From: Chlorops oryzae
Lineage: Eukaryota > Arthropoda > Insecta > Diptera > Chloropidae
Length of the DNA: 64,000 nt
Direction of reading: 5' to 3'
NCBI GenBank assembly: GCA_020466095.1
Contig: CM035806.1
Coordinates: 115,300,737 to 115,364,736, forward strand
In this document: one piece after another, positions 23,502 to 35,039 of the stretch
Numbering within the stretch: position 1 is the first letter of the stretch
Layout of the letters: each line of letters opens with the position of its first letter
The notes under the pieces: model-generated
The model's database searches: none
What the model saw: only the letters and a program-made list of their open reading frames with translations
What the model was told of the DNA's origin: nothing
Translations under genes and position numbers: made by a program

Positions 23502-25756
23502 GAATAATTTCGGATCTTAACCTTAACATCAATCGCGTTATCTCGTATGTATATAATTCTATACGCATTTAGGCGAATTCGCTTCCGCCTTTACAGGATT
23601 TCTAATCGGTACTCCTAAGACTCCTCCTTAGGGCTGCTCTTAATTCCCAAAATGAAATTTCAATCGGTCTCAGGGTCCAGAATTGTTCCATTGGACATGG
23701 AGGAGAAACGTGAGAAATTTGGAAGCAATCGGATAACGGGAACCCGTGGCAGTTTTCAATTGAAGTTTGGGAAATTGGCAAAAATAGAGAGGAAACGGCC
23801 CTTAACTCCCCACAAGGCGCCCCTACGGATATATAACGTATGGCCAACCCCCATTATTTTTTTACTCCGAAAATTTTTTTTGAACAAACCTACCCCCTAT
23901 CTCCCCTCCTTAAGGGGGCTCCCATACAAAAATAATTTTTTAAAAACTTTTCCCCCCATCTTCCTAACTAGCCCCAGAGTGCTCCTAGAGGAAACAAATG
24001 TATGACCGACCCCCATTAACTTTGTCCCCATAACATTTTCTCCGAACATACTTAACCTCTATCTCCCCCCCTTAAGGGGGCTCCCATATAAAACTACCTT
24101 AATTTGAGCAAAAATTCATATAAAATGGCCGTCACTACAGTCAAACCCCTCCTAGGGGGCTGATATATATGACCGACCCCCATTATTTTTTTACCCCAAA
24201 CATTTTCTTCAAACATACCTACCCTCTATCTCCCCTCGTTAGGGGGGTCCCAATACAAAATTAGGCTTAAATTAAAGAAAAATGCCTCACGAACTTCAAT
24301 CTATAATATAGATGCCGTAGGAACAATAACGAGCATGTTCAGCATGCATATTCGAAAAATTTACAAAATTACCTTTTAAACGAGCCTAATATGAAGAATA
24401 TTGGATAAGTTTTTGGTGTGTTTTAATAATATGATATATTTTATTACCTTTTTTTTAAAACTGAATTTTGGGTTCCATCCCCTAACTGGCCAAATAATGA
24501 CCCTAGTAGTTTCTTAGGTCTTCGCATGTCTCTCTCGGTCTGTACGCATGGCTCTCTCGGTCTGTACGCATGCAAAGACTCAAGAAACGAACGTAAAAAC
24601 AGTGAATAATGCGTTTCAAAAAATATTTGTTTTGAATTAATTTTATGAATAGAAACCACTAACCGATTTTAGTGGTTATAGTCTCAAAAAACTCGTCATA
24701 GATTGAGGTTTGCGGCATTTGACTAGAAAATTTATTTTTTTTTTACTAGGGTCATTATTTGGACAGTTAGGGGATGGAACCCAAAATTCAGTTTAAAAAA
24801 AAAGGTAATAAAATATATCATATTATTAAAACACACCAAAAACTAATCCAATATTCTTCATATTAGGTTCGTTTAAAAGGTAATTTTGTAAATTTTTCGA
24901 ATATGCATGCTGAACATGCTCTTTCTTGTTCCTACGGCATCTATATTATAGATTGAAGTTCGTGAGGCATTTTTCTTTAATTTAAGCCTAATTTTGTATG
25001 GGGACCCCCCTAACGAGGGGAGATAGAGGGTAGGTATGTTTGAAGAAAATGTTTGGGGTAAAAAAATAATGGGGGTCGGTCATATATATCAGCCCCCTAG
25101 GAGGGGTTTGACTGTAGTGACGGCCATTTTATATGAATTTTTGCTCAAATTAAGGTAGTTTTATATGGGAGCCCCCTTAAGGGGGGGAGATAGAGGTTAA
25201 GTATGTTCGGAGAAAATGTTAGGGGGACAAAGTTAATGGGGGTCGGTCATACATTTGTTTCCTCTAGGAGCACTCTGGGGCTAGTTAGGAAGATGGGGGG
25301 AAAAGTTTTTAAAAAATTATTTTTGTATGGGAGCCCCCTTAAGGAGGGGAGATAGGGGGTAGGTTTGTTCAGAAAAAATGTTCGGAGTAAAAAAATAATG
25401 GGGGTTGGCCATACGTTATATATCCGTAGGGGCGCCTTGTGGGGAGTTAAGGGCCGTTTCCTCTCTATTTTTGCCAATTTCCCAAACTTCAATTGAAAAC
25501 TGCCACGGGTTCCCGTTATCCGATTGCCTCCAAATTTCTCACGTTTCTCCTTCATGTCTAATGGAACACTTCTGGACCCTGAGACCGATCAGAAACTCGC
25601 TACAAAATTTCTCCATAGAGTTAAGAGCAGCCCTACTCCTATTACGAATCATCCTGATAAAGACGGAAACGGATTCGCCTAAATGCGTATAGAATTACAT
25701 ACATACAAGATAACGCGATTGATATTAAGGTTAAGATCCGAAATTATTCTTTGAGT
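23502..25756. repeat. 2.25-kb palindrome: foldback in a palindromic host
   Basis: The inverted repeat continues about 125 bp beyond each end of the foldback element: 23502-23630 is the reverse complement of 25634-25756 (words aataatttcggatcttaacc and acgcatttaggcgaat). So the foldback element seems to have inserted near the centre of an older palindromic sequence. Confidence 0.75.
23631..25633. mobile_element. Foldback element, non-autonomous copy
   Basis: Termini GGGCTGCTCTTAA and reverse complement, flanked by TA. Arms of about 880 bp (23631-24515, 24745-25633) enclose a 230-bp spacer. Each arm holds three modules of the type ccccattattttttta...cctatctcccctccttaagg, the tandem architecture of foldback elements. 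The frames of 102-117 codons on both strands are arm sequence read twice. The same family recurs at 58512-63501, also flanked by TA. Confidence 0.85.
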
Positions 25757-26104
25757 TTTAACCGCAACAGACTCGGAAACGGAGTTATTTATTCAATTAA
25801 TTGGTCTTTATTTGCATCGTTATTTGGAAGAGCATATTGCTCAAATTTTTTACGTAAAAACTACATCAGGTGCCTTCGTTGGATCTGATTAAAACTTTGC
25901 TAGGGATAAGAGCTGCACAAGTTATCATTTTCAATTTATTTCTGCATTTAGATTTAAAAATATTTTGAATTGAAAAAATTGTTTCAAAGACAAAATGTAC
26001 CTTAAACGAAGCAGTTGTACCGTTTATTTTTTAATATAAAACAAAATGGAAAACATGTCTCATTTCTTCGTTGTGGAGGGGAAAAAAAACTTTATAGCTA
26101 AAAC
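25757..26104. other. Unique sequence, nothing recognised
   Basis: AT-rich spacer without open frame or inverted termini. Confidence 0.4.
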
Positions 26105-26164
26105 GATCGATCGCGATCTATTAAAACTTCCGTCTTCACATTGTTAGTTACTAAACGAGTTTTA

Positions 26165-26349
26165 AGGCTCAGTTACTCTTCATTGAACGTAACTTAACTT
26201 AACTTAGAGAAATCTGTTTTCCACAGATTCTTATCTTAAGTCAAATTAAGTTTTCAGTGACTGATCCCATATGAAATGAACTAAACATATCAACTCCGCT
26301 GATTAAATAAGTAAAGTTAAGTTACGTTCAATCAAGAGTAACTGAGCCT
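26165..26349. mobile_element. 185-bp TTA-duplicating MITE
   Basis: Termini AGGCTCAGTTACTCTTCATT and near-perfect reverse complement (about 36 bp), flanked by TTA (26162-26164, 26350-26352). The empty site is supported by the sister unit of the host, which reads gagttttacaatg without an insert at this position. TTA duplication fits PIF/Harbinger. Confidence 0.85.
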
Positions 26350-26502
26350 TTAGAATGAACGCTCGCAATCGACGAACGCTCGCGAACGCTCGCGATCGAT
26401 CGAAAATTCAATCTTCACAATATGAGTTACTGAACGAGTTTTACAACAGGGGTCGGCACGCTAGGAACAATTTTTGCGACAGCTACTCACACGTTTTGCT
26501 TA

Positions 26503-27890
26503 TGCCTCTCGTACACTATGACATCAACGCACGCACGCAACTTTTCAACGAGTTCCTAAATTAAATAGCTTAATATATGCCCTCGTACACTTGTGCGCAT
26601 CTGGTGGCGTTTCAGATTGATAAACACGTTCTTATACAAGATTGAACTGCGATGCGTTGAACGCGTTGCGATCCTCGTACACCTAGTTGATGAACTTCAT
26701 CAATTGTTGAAAGACCTCGTACACCTAGTTGATGAATTTCATCAATTGTTGAAAGACCTCGTACACCTAGTTGATGAATTTCATCAATTGTTGAAAGACC
26801 TCGTACACCTAGTTGATCACGTTTAACAAATTCAGCAAAAAATAGTGTGTAAACTTATGTTGCACGCATTTCAAGCACTGTGTTGACGCACGCGTTGATA
26901 GCCTCGTACACAAGACGAAGCATTAAGCGTTTGCAAACTCAATAAACATACTGTGCAGCTAACAGCTGTAAATGGTGATGGTAAAATTTGATGGTGATAT
27001 GTACATAATGGCATCTCGGATGCGGAATAAGAACCCTGAAAACCTATTGAAAGATACTGTTATTTAAAAACTGCCCGATTCAATTTTTTTTAGTATACAT
27101 ATCTCGGAAACAGGGTGTCGCAGATATATAAGCAATATGCCAAAATGATCGTATTGAAATCATCTACAAATTATGTCCACATCGTGAATGCGATTACTTT
27201 AACCGTTCAGCCTCGGGGGCTGCCCAGCGGTGGGTTATAAAAAAAATCCAAAATATTTGTTCTCCTATGGAAACTTTTTTTTTTTTGAATCGACAAAAAT
27301 GTCCCTTATGACCAAGCATATTTAAAAATTTTTTAAAATAAAAATCTACTTGTAGTTTCGCTATTCAAGTTATTTATAAATTGAAACTTATTTATATATG
27401 TTTGGAAATATTGGCGCTTAAAGAATAAACTACAAAAATTTTAACAAACTTAGATACCAATAATTTGTTATTTATATAAAAAAAAGCTTTTGGGTATTTT
27501 TTTACATTTCTTGATTACGGCTACAAATAAAAATTAGCCACAGCAACGCTGGTCATGCTGTCATAAATTTCTCAACGCATGAATAAATTCGCGGAACTAA
27601 CCGCACACACACTTGAAATCGCTCAACGCAATTCACTATCACGCAAAATTTACCAAACAAAATTGAGGAACGCGTTGATGAGATAATGTGCAGCACATTA
27701 TTGTTCAACTCGTGCTTCAACGTTGTTCGCATCGCAACTTGAGGCTCGTACACTTGATGGGGCACGCGTTTAAGAACGGTTGCGCAACGCGCTTTTTTCG
27801 TTGGTTGATTGAAATTGAATGCCTCGTACACTAGCGTTGAACAAGTTGAGGAACGTATACGTGCGTTGATAGCGTAGTGGACGAGGGGCA
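26503..27890. mobile_element. TTA-duplicating element, 1.39 kb
   Basis: Termini TGCCTCTCGTACACTA and TAGTGGACGAGGGGCA (imperfect inverted repeats, extended by CAACGCACG words), flanked by TTA (26500-26502, 27891-27893). CCTCGTACAC words recur throughout both ends. It contains a 42-bp tandem repeat. No transposase; the 112-codon minus-strand frame at 27553-27891 runs through terminal repeats. Confidence 0.75.
26672..26817. repeat. 42-bp tandem repeat, about 3.5 copies
   Basis: Unit cctcgtacacctagttgatg...aatttcatcaattgttgaaaga, itself containing an inverted core (TTGATGAA/TTCATCAA). It accounts for the repeated LVHLVDEFHQLLKD pattern of the small frame at 26593-26826, which is therefore not a real gene. 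Confidence 0.85.
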
Positions 27891-28007
27891 TTACGCTCTT
27901 GTCTCAGTTTGACGGGATCAGCCGAGCATGCAACATCGAGAGCGGGTATGCGGAAATTTATAGCTTTTTCCGTCAGTTTTAGCTCTTTTATGCTACTTCT
28001 AGCTTTT

Positions 28008-28138
28008 ATTATACCTTTTCCGAAGGAAAGGGTATATTAAGTTTGGCACGGAGTATGTAACATACCAAAGGAGTCGCGATAGATATAGACATATATATAT
28101 ATTCTTGATCAGGGTGACAAGAGAAATCGATCTAGCCA

Positions 28139-28170
<32 letters not shown>

Positions 28171-28892
28171 GGTCACACTTTAGTTTTTCGTAATTAACTC
28201 CTAAGCCATGAAAGATATCATATTGAAATTTGGCATGGACTTGAACCAGGTAAATGTCCGAAAAACTGCATACAAATTTTTTCCGTAGTCCCTTCTTGGG
28301 TCGTGGGAAGTGGTTCAGAAGTTTCAAAAATCACGATTTTTAACGTTTTTCGTGGATAACTTTTTTACTATACATCCCAGCTTATTGAAATTCGGTGTGT
28401 GTATAGCTACTATGTAGACTTAAGCTTTCGCTGAAAAAAAATTGCGACATCGCTATATTTATGGTCATCATCCTACACATTAGAAAAAAACACTCTTTCT
28501 CTTATTCTCATATCTGTATACAAAAATGATTTTTTTTGCTTCTTCTGATTGTGTATTTTGCCGCCAAATAAAGTCGTCACTTAAGGTTAAAATTTGACCA
28601 CCATCCGCAAAATTCGCGAAAATTTGATTTTCACTATTTTGAATTGAGTCTTTCGCTGCTAGACAAAATGTACTCTAACGGTTAAAATTTTACCATGCCC
28701 ACCATTCGCAAAAAATTTGTACTTAAATATAATTTCGAGTTTGTGAAGCTAAATCGAAGCACAGATAATGTGTAGCTAGAACAACGAAAAGGGCAGGAAT
28801 TTTTGTTAAGGTAATGTTTCAACATATTTAAGGCTGAGGAAAAGGTATGTGTGCAATCGGCTTAGCCGATGTAAACTTCTTTACTTGTTTTT
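28008..28892 (-). mobile_element. mini-me-like element, reverse orientation
   Basis: Read on the minus strand it starts AAACAAGTAAAGAAGTTTAC (28892) and ends GGGTATAATA (about 28010). Between them lie the GACA microsatellite (GTCT run at 28140-28170 on the plus strand), the core (ggctagatcgatttctcttg on the minus strand), and a TA run at 28091-28100. It has no 127-bp repeats, unlike the copy at 15931. Non-coding. Confidence 0.7.
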
Positions 28893-29156
28893 AGCTAGTT
28901 TCAGCATTTTTTTTGTTTATTTTCGGCTATTTTTAGTAGCCGCTCTGCTCTCACTCACACAATTACATACCCATTTTGCCGACCCCTGTTTTACAATGAA
29001 CGCTCGCAATCGACGAACGCTCGCGAACGAACGAAACAACGACGATTTCGTCGGCATCTTTTCGTTCGTGATTTTTACGAACCTTGCGATTGCTCGTGAG
29101 AGATTGTTAGTGCTTACGTTCGTAGCGCTGCTTTATCACTCGTGAGAAATTGCAAC

Positions 29157-29987
29157 CAGTGTTGCCAGGTTGAGGGATATTTCCCATTTTGAGGGAATTT
29201 TCGCACCAAATATTGGCAAAAGGGAAAAGGGGATTTTCTTTGCTTTGTTGAATACGATAGAGGGATTTTTCAATAATCGATACAAAGCCCTAAGTGGATC
29301 ATCCACATTCGAGCATGCTTCTGCGAGCGGCTCGGCTCGATGTAATGCTCGATCGTATGTGGTAATGTTGGTTGATGAATTGGCTCGCTAACATGAACTT
29401 TTACGATCGAGCATTGCATCGAGCCGAGCATCTCGCAGGAGCATGCTCGAATGTGGATGTGATAACGAACTTTTAGTACGTATTTATTGTTAATATGTAT
29501 ATACATATATCATATTCTATATTTCACTTTGGGGTTGTAAAAGAAATGTTCAAAATTAGAAAGTTGGGCGTGGCTGAAATTCACCTGAAATTCAAATGGG
29601 ACATAAACCAAATTTGTCATGTATGCTTGCTCTTGGTAATAAACATCCTCTCCAAAAATTTTAGTGATCGGCCTATAATTATAATTAGGGGTGGCATGGA
29701 ATGAGGTCCTTAATGGGCTTTACAATCTCCCCACTAACTTGCCTTAATAGTAGTGGTCTTGGGGCCTTTTCAAACGTACAATTTCTTAAAATAAACTATG
29801 TAATTTTACGAAGCTAGCTTAAGTTTTTAATGTTAAGAAATATAGCGATTATCAAAATTTTGTTCAGGAAAAATATGTTTTTGTTTGAGGGATTTTTCGT
29901 GGGAAATTTCTATAGGTCACTGAGGGAAAAAAGGGATTTTTGTTTGCTTTTCGAGGGAAATTTGGTTCTGAAGTACTGGCAGCACTG
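29157..29987. mobile_element. hAT-like MITE, 831 bp
   Basis: Termini CAGTGTTGCCAG and CTGGCAGCACTG (one mismatch), flanked by a perfect 8-bp duplication ATTGCAAC (29149-29156, 29988-29995). GAGGGAAATTT-like words recur near both ends. A smaller inverted repeat is nested at 29302-29460. An older relative is at 6779-7353. Confidence 0.9.
29302..29460. repeat. Inverted repeat nested in hAT-like MITE
   Basis: Arms of about 65 bp (from catccacattcgagcatgct; complement ending agcatgctcgaatgtggatg) are separated by about 30 nt and are rich in GCTCGAT words. It is absent from the related copy at 6779-7353, so it could be a separate small palindromic MITE. No duplication is evident. Confidence 0.65.
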
Positions 29988-30060
29988 ATTGCAACCACTC
30001 AATTTTCTGCCGCGATTAGTTGTGAGAAAGAGCGTATTTTAATCGCTCTCCGCACCCTGC

Positions 30061-31670
30061 ATATAGCACGAGGAAAAGAGAAGCATGCTATAGCAGCGAA
30101 ATATTTAGCTCTGCTGTGGTGAATTGCATTGCCACTTTTATTTTGAATTTTGGGCGATTTTCGAGTACATTAAATATAAAATATCTACCAAACTCATAAA
30201 ATGCCATGAAAAGCTTGAAAAACATAAAACTTATCAAGGATTTTCAATATTAAGGAGAAATAGAAATTGTTCTTTTAGTCCTACCTTGTGCACATAACTT
30301 TTTGATCACACTGTTTCAGCAAAAATACTAAATTTTATGTACAATCAAATTCGTAGCCGTAGTCAAAAATGTATGTCAATTTATTACAAAATGAAAACAT
30401 TCGCGCACATTAAGCAAAAACATATCGTAATATATTTACTAAAGTTTCAATTATGAACTTTTCAAGCAATATAAAAAACCGAGCTGACGCCGTGTTTCTT
30501 TGATAATTTTCTTGCAAGTGGCATCATAGTGCCACTTTGTGTCTACCCGTATTGTTGTTGGTAGCTTTCTAGTGAATTTCTCGAATTTGTTGAATTTCCT
30601 ATTCCTGCTTAAGGTTTTTGTTGGTAGCTTTTTGGTGAATTTCCCCAATTTGTTGAATTTCCTATACCTGCCTAATGGTGTATTTCCCCATCGCGGCAGA
30701 GGCTTTTCGACGTCGACAGTTAGACCTACAGTCCTACATGGTATGCTGTATATAGTACTATATGGTATGCTGTAGACTTTCGGCGAGGTAGGACCTATGT
30801 CGCTCGATTTGTTCTTACTCTCTAGCATTTTTAATTTTATGTGTTTGTTGTATCACTACAGATACATGCAATCGAATTGCGCCTGTAGTGGTGGGAAGCT
30901 CTGCTTATATTGAACCTTTTAAGGGGCTGTTGTTATACAGGTTTTTGACAAAATCGATTGCCTTCTAATGTAATTTATTGTAGCTTAGAATAAGCTGATT
31001 CGAATGTATTATAATAAAACTGAAAAAAGTTGGGAGCATTGGTGCCACGCCAATTAACGGAAGTTTCAGTAACAAAATAAAATAAAACTATATCAACAAA
31101 CTACGATATTCATCTTAAAGCTAATTTTGCAAATACATTTTAGCGACATTTATACAAAATATGGCCACCCTATTTACAATATTTCTTCGCATATTGACAT
31201 CTACTTGCAATTTAAGTTTTTTTTTTATACGGATGACTTGTCAATCCGATTCAATACCCTACTTGCTTAGACAATTAAATTCAATGGCAATCTCGTCAAA
31301 ATTGAAATAACTGGGATTAAACTTGGTCTCTGAGTTTGTTACAGTTGAAGACCGCTAGTGATCCTTCATAAATTATGTTAGTATTTAAGATACCTTATAA
31401 TTTTAGGAATAAATAAATTAATATTGAAAACAGCTCTTGAGAAAAGATGTTAGGTAATAGTTTTTATGAAATATTTGAGATGGAACCAATTCTTGCTCTC
31501 ATATTTTACTGTCTTGTCTTCCCATATATCCTTTTATTATGCCAATTGTTTCATCTTGTCTTTTGTAACCACTTTGAAGTTTCTCAAAAACATGAACATT
31601 AAAATTGCACAGTCTTTTCTTACGATTAGGAGGGGGTTCATAAGTGCCGTACTAGGCAAGTTCGAGTGAG
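30061..31670. other. Unique sequence with a 60-bp duplication
   Basis: At 30553-30672 the unit gttggtagctttttggtgaa...gaatttcctatacctgc occurs twice, explaining the repeated VGSFLVNF pattern in the frame at 30539-30775 and the opposing frame. No domain, TIR or other repeat seen in the remainder. Confidence 0.45.
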
Positions 31671-31674
31671 CGTT

Positions 31675-31827
31675 AGGTTTGAGATTTTCGTAACAGACCC
31701 TAGTGCTGGAGGTACCCTAAAATGGTCTGATCGGGTCCATTATTGAACTTTTTCTTACTCATGTCGCTATCAGCACGGAAAGTGAATTTTGTCCAGATAG
31801 CTCTACTTCTTCGATAAGAAAACTGCA

Positions 31828-31859
<32 letters not shown>

Positions 31860-31950
31860 GACAGTTAGACGGAGAGACAGACAGACAGACGGGCGGACAC
31901 ATCTAAATCGAATCTCCTGGTGACGCAGATCATTTCTATACATCTGAATG
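31675..31950 (+). repeat. mini-me-like fragment
   Basis: Matches 4880-5130: cagaccctagtgctggaggt, ggtctgatcgggtccatt, the GACA microsatellite (31831-31892) and the core ctaaatcgaatctcctggtg...gatcatttcta. It ends soon after the core without the TA run. Confidence 0.65.
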
Positions 31951-32218
31951 CATTCGAAATAATTTTTAAAAATTCGAATGCATTCATTTCCCCAAAAATG
32001 TGAGTTGAATTAAAATGTGAAATCTTTTTAGTGACGAATAAAACAATGGATTCTCTTTTATCACTTCTTTGAGTTAATACACTTTTTAGAATCATAACAT
32101 ACTTCATATATTTATTTATTTAAGAACAACACCTAAGGATTTTTTGCTTCAGTTACGTAATTACATATATATAACAATAGAAGTGTACACTTAACATAAA
32201 TAATGTATATATGCATTA

Positions 32219-32551
32219 GGGCGTTTCAGACGTGAAAAAAAGTTTTTAATTTCGAAGACGGTGGGGTCTCAATCGAAAGATAATGTAAATCGAAAAATTT
32301 GGGCATCATTTAAAATTTCTTAAATTGAGGTTTAGAGGCCGCTCAGAGGACTTGAATTTTCGTCAAATAACGCCTTAAAGAGAGCTACAAAATTTTTATT
32401 TTGTGTTTTTGTAAATTTAGAATTTTCAATTTGACAGATTTTCAACTTTTTCTTCATCTAATGATGCCCAAATTTTTCTTTTTGCCTAAACTTTCTTTTT
32501 AGACCCCGCCGTCTTCGAATTTCAACACTTTTTTTCACGTCTGAAACGCCC
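32219..32551. mobile_element. 333-bp MITE with TA duplication
   Basis: Termini GGGCGTTTCAGACGTGAAAA and reverse complement, flanked by TA (32217-32218, 32552-32553). Inner parts are also inverted (tcgaagacggtggggtct near the left, agaccccgccgtcttcga near the right). TA duplication fits Tc1/mariner-type mobilisation. Non-coding. Confidence 0.85.
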
Positions 32552-32621
32552 TAATATGCATACAACAAAGAAAAACTGCCGATCTAACTTCCCAGTAAAC
32601 AATTAAGGAGAAATGCCTAAA

Positions 32622-32912
32622 TCGAGCAGTGAAGGAGTAATGACTTTTTTATCCATTTGGAGTTTTTACGAGCAATCCGAAATGGAACAACGCAGGCGTC
32701 ATGACATTTTCATCCATTTGGAGCAGTCCGAAATCGAGCAATGGAGAGTAATGACTTTTTCATCCATTCGGAGCTATCCTGAATGGAGCAATGAAGGAGT
32801 AATGACTTATTCATCCATTCGAAATTTTGGCGAGCAATCCGAATTGAAGCAATGTAGGAGTAATGACTTCTTCATCCATTCGGAGCATAAGCCAGCAATC
32901 CGAAATCAAAAT
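32622..32912. repeat. Imperfect tandem repeat of about 60 bp
   Basis: About five units of the type ggagtaatgactttttcatc...cattcggag...gagcaatccgaaat. The 110-codon frame at 32613-32945 is a translation of the repeat, with no domain. Confidence 0.75.
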
Positions 32913-32977
32913 AAAATAAAATTAAATATGAGTTCAAAAAGATAAATGAAAAAAACCCATACTTTCGATTTGGAAAA

Positions 32978-33036
32978 CACGGTGTCGAGGGTGAACACTT
33001 GACTAGGAATTGAGAGTTCCGAGGTTCAAACCCCAC
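32978..33036 (+). repeat. tRNA-like fragment with B box
   Basis: GAGGTTCAAACCCCAC has a good pol III B box (GGTTCAAACCC), preceded by a sequence with weak anticodon-arm potential, followed by A-rich sequence. No complete cloverleaf. Possible tRNA-derived SINE head. Confidence 0.35.
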
Positions 33037-33195
33037 AAAAAAACGAAAATCAAAAGTGAAAAATAAACATTTAAAGAAATAAATTTAATATAAGTAATAT
33101 TATAAAAATACTCAAAAGCCAAAAAATCAATTTTTTTGTGCCAAAACTATTACTTCTTTTGTGCAGTATTTGAATAAACTTAAAAAGTTTTCATA

Positions 33196-34448
33196 TGGGC
33201 ATTTCCGCAGAAAGGTCAACCGTAACCGAAAATTTCAAAGTAAATAAAATGACCTATTGATTTGATATTATCTAAGAGGAATGTGTGAAAGGTACTATTT
33301 GAAAAAATTGATGGCTTAAGTCATCTCTCGTTTCATGAAAATCGAATGCAAAGTTGAGCTTGTGCTTTTCTTATTTCTGATGACTTTTAATAGCATATTA
33401 TTTACAGCATTTTCGCTATTAAGGTAGATGTAACCAACGCGCTAATCACGAAAAAAAATTCGTAAAACACTTATCCTTCAAAAACAATCAAAAGTGGCCG
33501 TCGAAAATTTGTTAATGGCTTTCGTTTTAGTATTCTTTTCGCTGATTTTCTTCTGTGACGTGCGTAAGCGAAAAACAGAACATTTTCGTTTCACGTCAAT
33601 CTTCTCAGAAATTCGTGGCTGAGAATTATAATCTATTGCAATTTTGTTGTCCAAAGCCGGAAAAAACAATTTTTTTGACAGATTTACAAAGAAGTATATT
33701 GAACTGAGTACTTTTAAAGTCGGTAACGTAACGTATCTGAACTTGTGAGATCAATCAATTTGAAAGTCATATATTATTGTTATCATCGGTATTTTCATAT
33801 AGATAGGGCCGGTTGCTGAAAAAAAGGAAAGCCGCTAAAAATCATAGGGAACCAATAAAGAAAGACCCACTGAAGTTGGAAATCTATCGCCTAAAAGCAT
33901 ACATTGAAAAAGACCATTTCATAATTCATGTTTGTCTGTTTTTCCTCTGAAACCTTTATACATATACTAATTACGTTGTTCTTAATATAAAATTTTAATG
34001 AAAACTTGAAACTGTATCAACGATTTCTTTTGAATATTATAAGGAGAAAAATATGTGACGTGCGTATATGACGTAACGTATAATATAACGATTCATAGGT
34101 AAAGAAAAAATGAAGATTTTTGAACGACACAATTATGTGTGTAAGTATCACTATTTCATGCAAAATTAAAAATACTTTTATCAAAAAATTCGGTCATAAT
34201 TCGCAGACTTTTGTAATTGTATACATGTAGTTGAAATCTACTTCTATTTTTTGTGACATAACGTATCGTTTTCGGAAGCATATATCTAAGAGCCTATCGT
34301 TTCAAAACTCTTAGCTTTTACACCGAGTATAATACGCTTAATAAGCTATTCAATTACCAAAATAAAAGATTTTAATGTTGAATTTTTCATGGTTTTTTAA
34401 CACATTAAAGGCGTACGAGTGTGACGTGCGTAGCTAGGGAAATGCCCA
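33196..34448. mobile_element. 1.25-kb element with TA duplication and TGACGTGCGTA words
   Basis: Termini TGGGCATTTCC and GGAAATGCCCA, flanked by TA (33194-33195, 34449-34450). The word TGACGTGCGTA occurs at 33556, 34056 and 34422, and shorter forms (taacgtaacgtat) are scattered through the element. No transposase. Probably a non-autonomous Tc1/mariner-type element. Confidence 0.65.
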
Positions 34449-34450
34449 TA

Positions 34451-35039
34451 TTCGTCAGCACCATATTAGCAGGATAAGCTAAGTATAACCGTATAACACT
34501 TATTTAAAGAGAAAAACAATAACACTCAATGATTAACAGAAATTTGTTTTATATTCCCTTATTTGCTTTTGTTCAGAGAGAAACCTTTATATAATAGAAT
34601 AAAAGTTATTCTCACTAAATGGGGAATATAAATGTGAGAAAAGATATAAATCTTACTAATTGAAAATTCCAAAAGCAAAAAATTTAAATTTTATTTAAAT
34701 ACGCTGATACACCTCTATAATTTAAAAGAATTCAACCTCTTCCATAACAGCAAAATATTTTTTAAATAGCAACGACTGTTCTTTCGAACTTTCATTTTCA
34801 ACAAAAAAATTTGGTGACACCGACATTATTAACAAACACTTAACTCAAACTCTTCTTACACTTTTCTGTTTTATACTTTTCTTTTTATACCCAGCGTAAG
34901 CAGGGTATAATAGTTTTGTGCAAATCTTGTACCAGCCAGAACCATGTAGGTGTGTAGGTCTAACTCTTCCCAATAAGCACAAACACGAAGATGATATTGC
35001 CACGAATTCGTAACGAATTCGAGAAAAAATAAATTCTCG
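34451..35039. other. Unique sequence with a mini-me-like end
   Basis: At 34885-34935, ttatacccagcgtaagcagg and following bases match the distal end of the mini-me-like element at 16930-16986 in reverse orientation. Nothing else recognised. Confidence 0.5.

Larger units (their letters stand above)
26447..28989. mobile_element. hAT-like element, 2.5 kb, with nested insertions
   Basis: Termini CAGGGGTCGGCA and TGCCGACCCCTG, flanked by a perfect 8-bp duplication TTTTACAA (26439-26446, 28990-28997). Nearly all of its interior is occupied by two further insertions, 26503-27890 and about 28008-28892, so the original element was short and non-coding. The terminus differs by one base from that of the palindrome at 13165-14327 (CAGGGATCGGCA), so the same transposase may mobilise both. 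Confidence 0.88.
26105..30060. mobile_element. CGAACG-rich element interrupted by three insertions
   Basis: The host sequence holds two tandem units of about 100 bp (gatcgatcg...cttcaca...agttactgaacgagttt...atgaacgctcgcaatcgacg). The first is split by the MITE at 26165-26349, the second by the hAT-like element at 26447-28989. The rest of the host (28998-29156 and 29996-30060) is split by the hAT-like MITE at 29157-29987. It ends CGCACCCTGC, the complement of the terminus at 22815. The left end is uncertain. Confidence 0.6.

Noticed and set aside
23602..25692. Frames of 81-117 codons sharing sequence with those at 63115-63581
   Set aside because: All are foldback-arm sequence read from repeated arms; composition follows the repeat modules and no domain is present.
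26165..26349. piggyBac-type MITE with TTAA target
   Set aside because: The right flank reads TTTAGA, so TTAA is not present on both sides; TTA is.
32613..32945. 110-codon frame with repeated SSIRS pattern
   Set aside because: It is a translation of a 60-bp tandem repeat.
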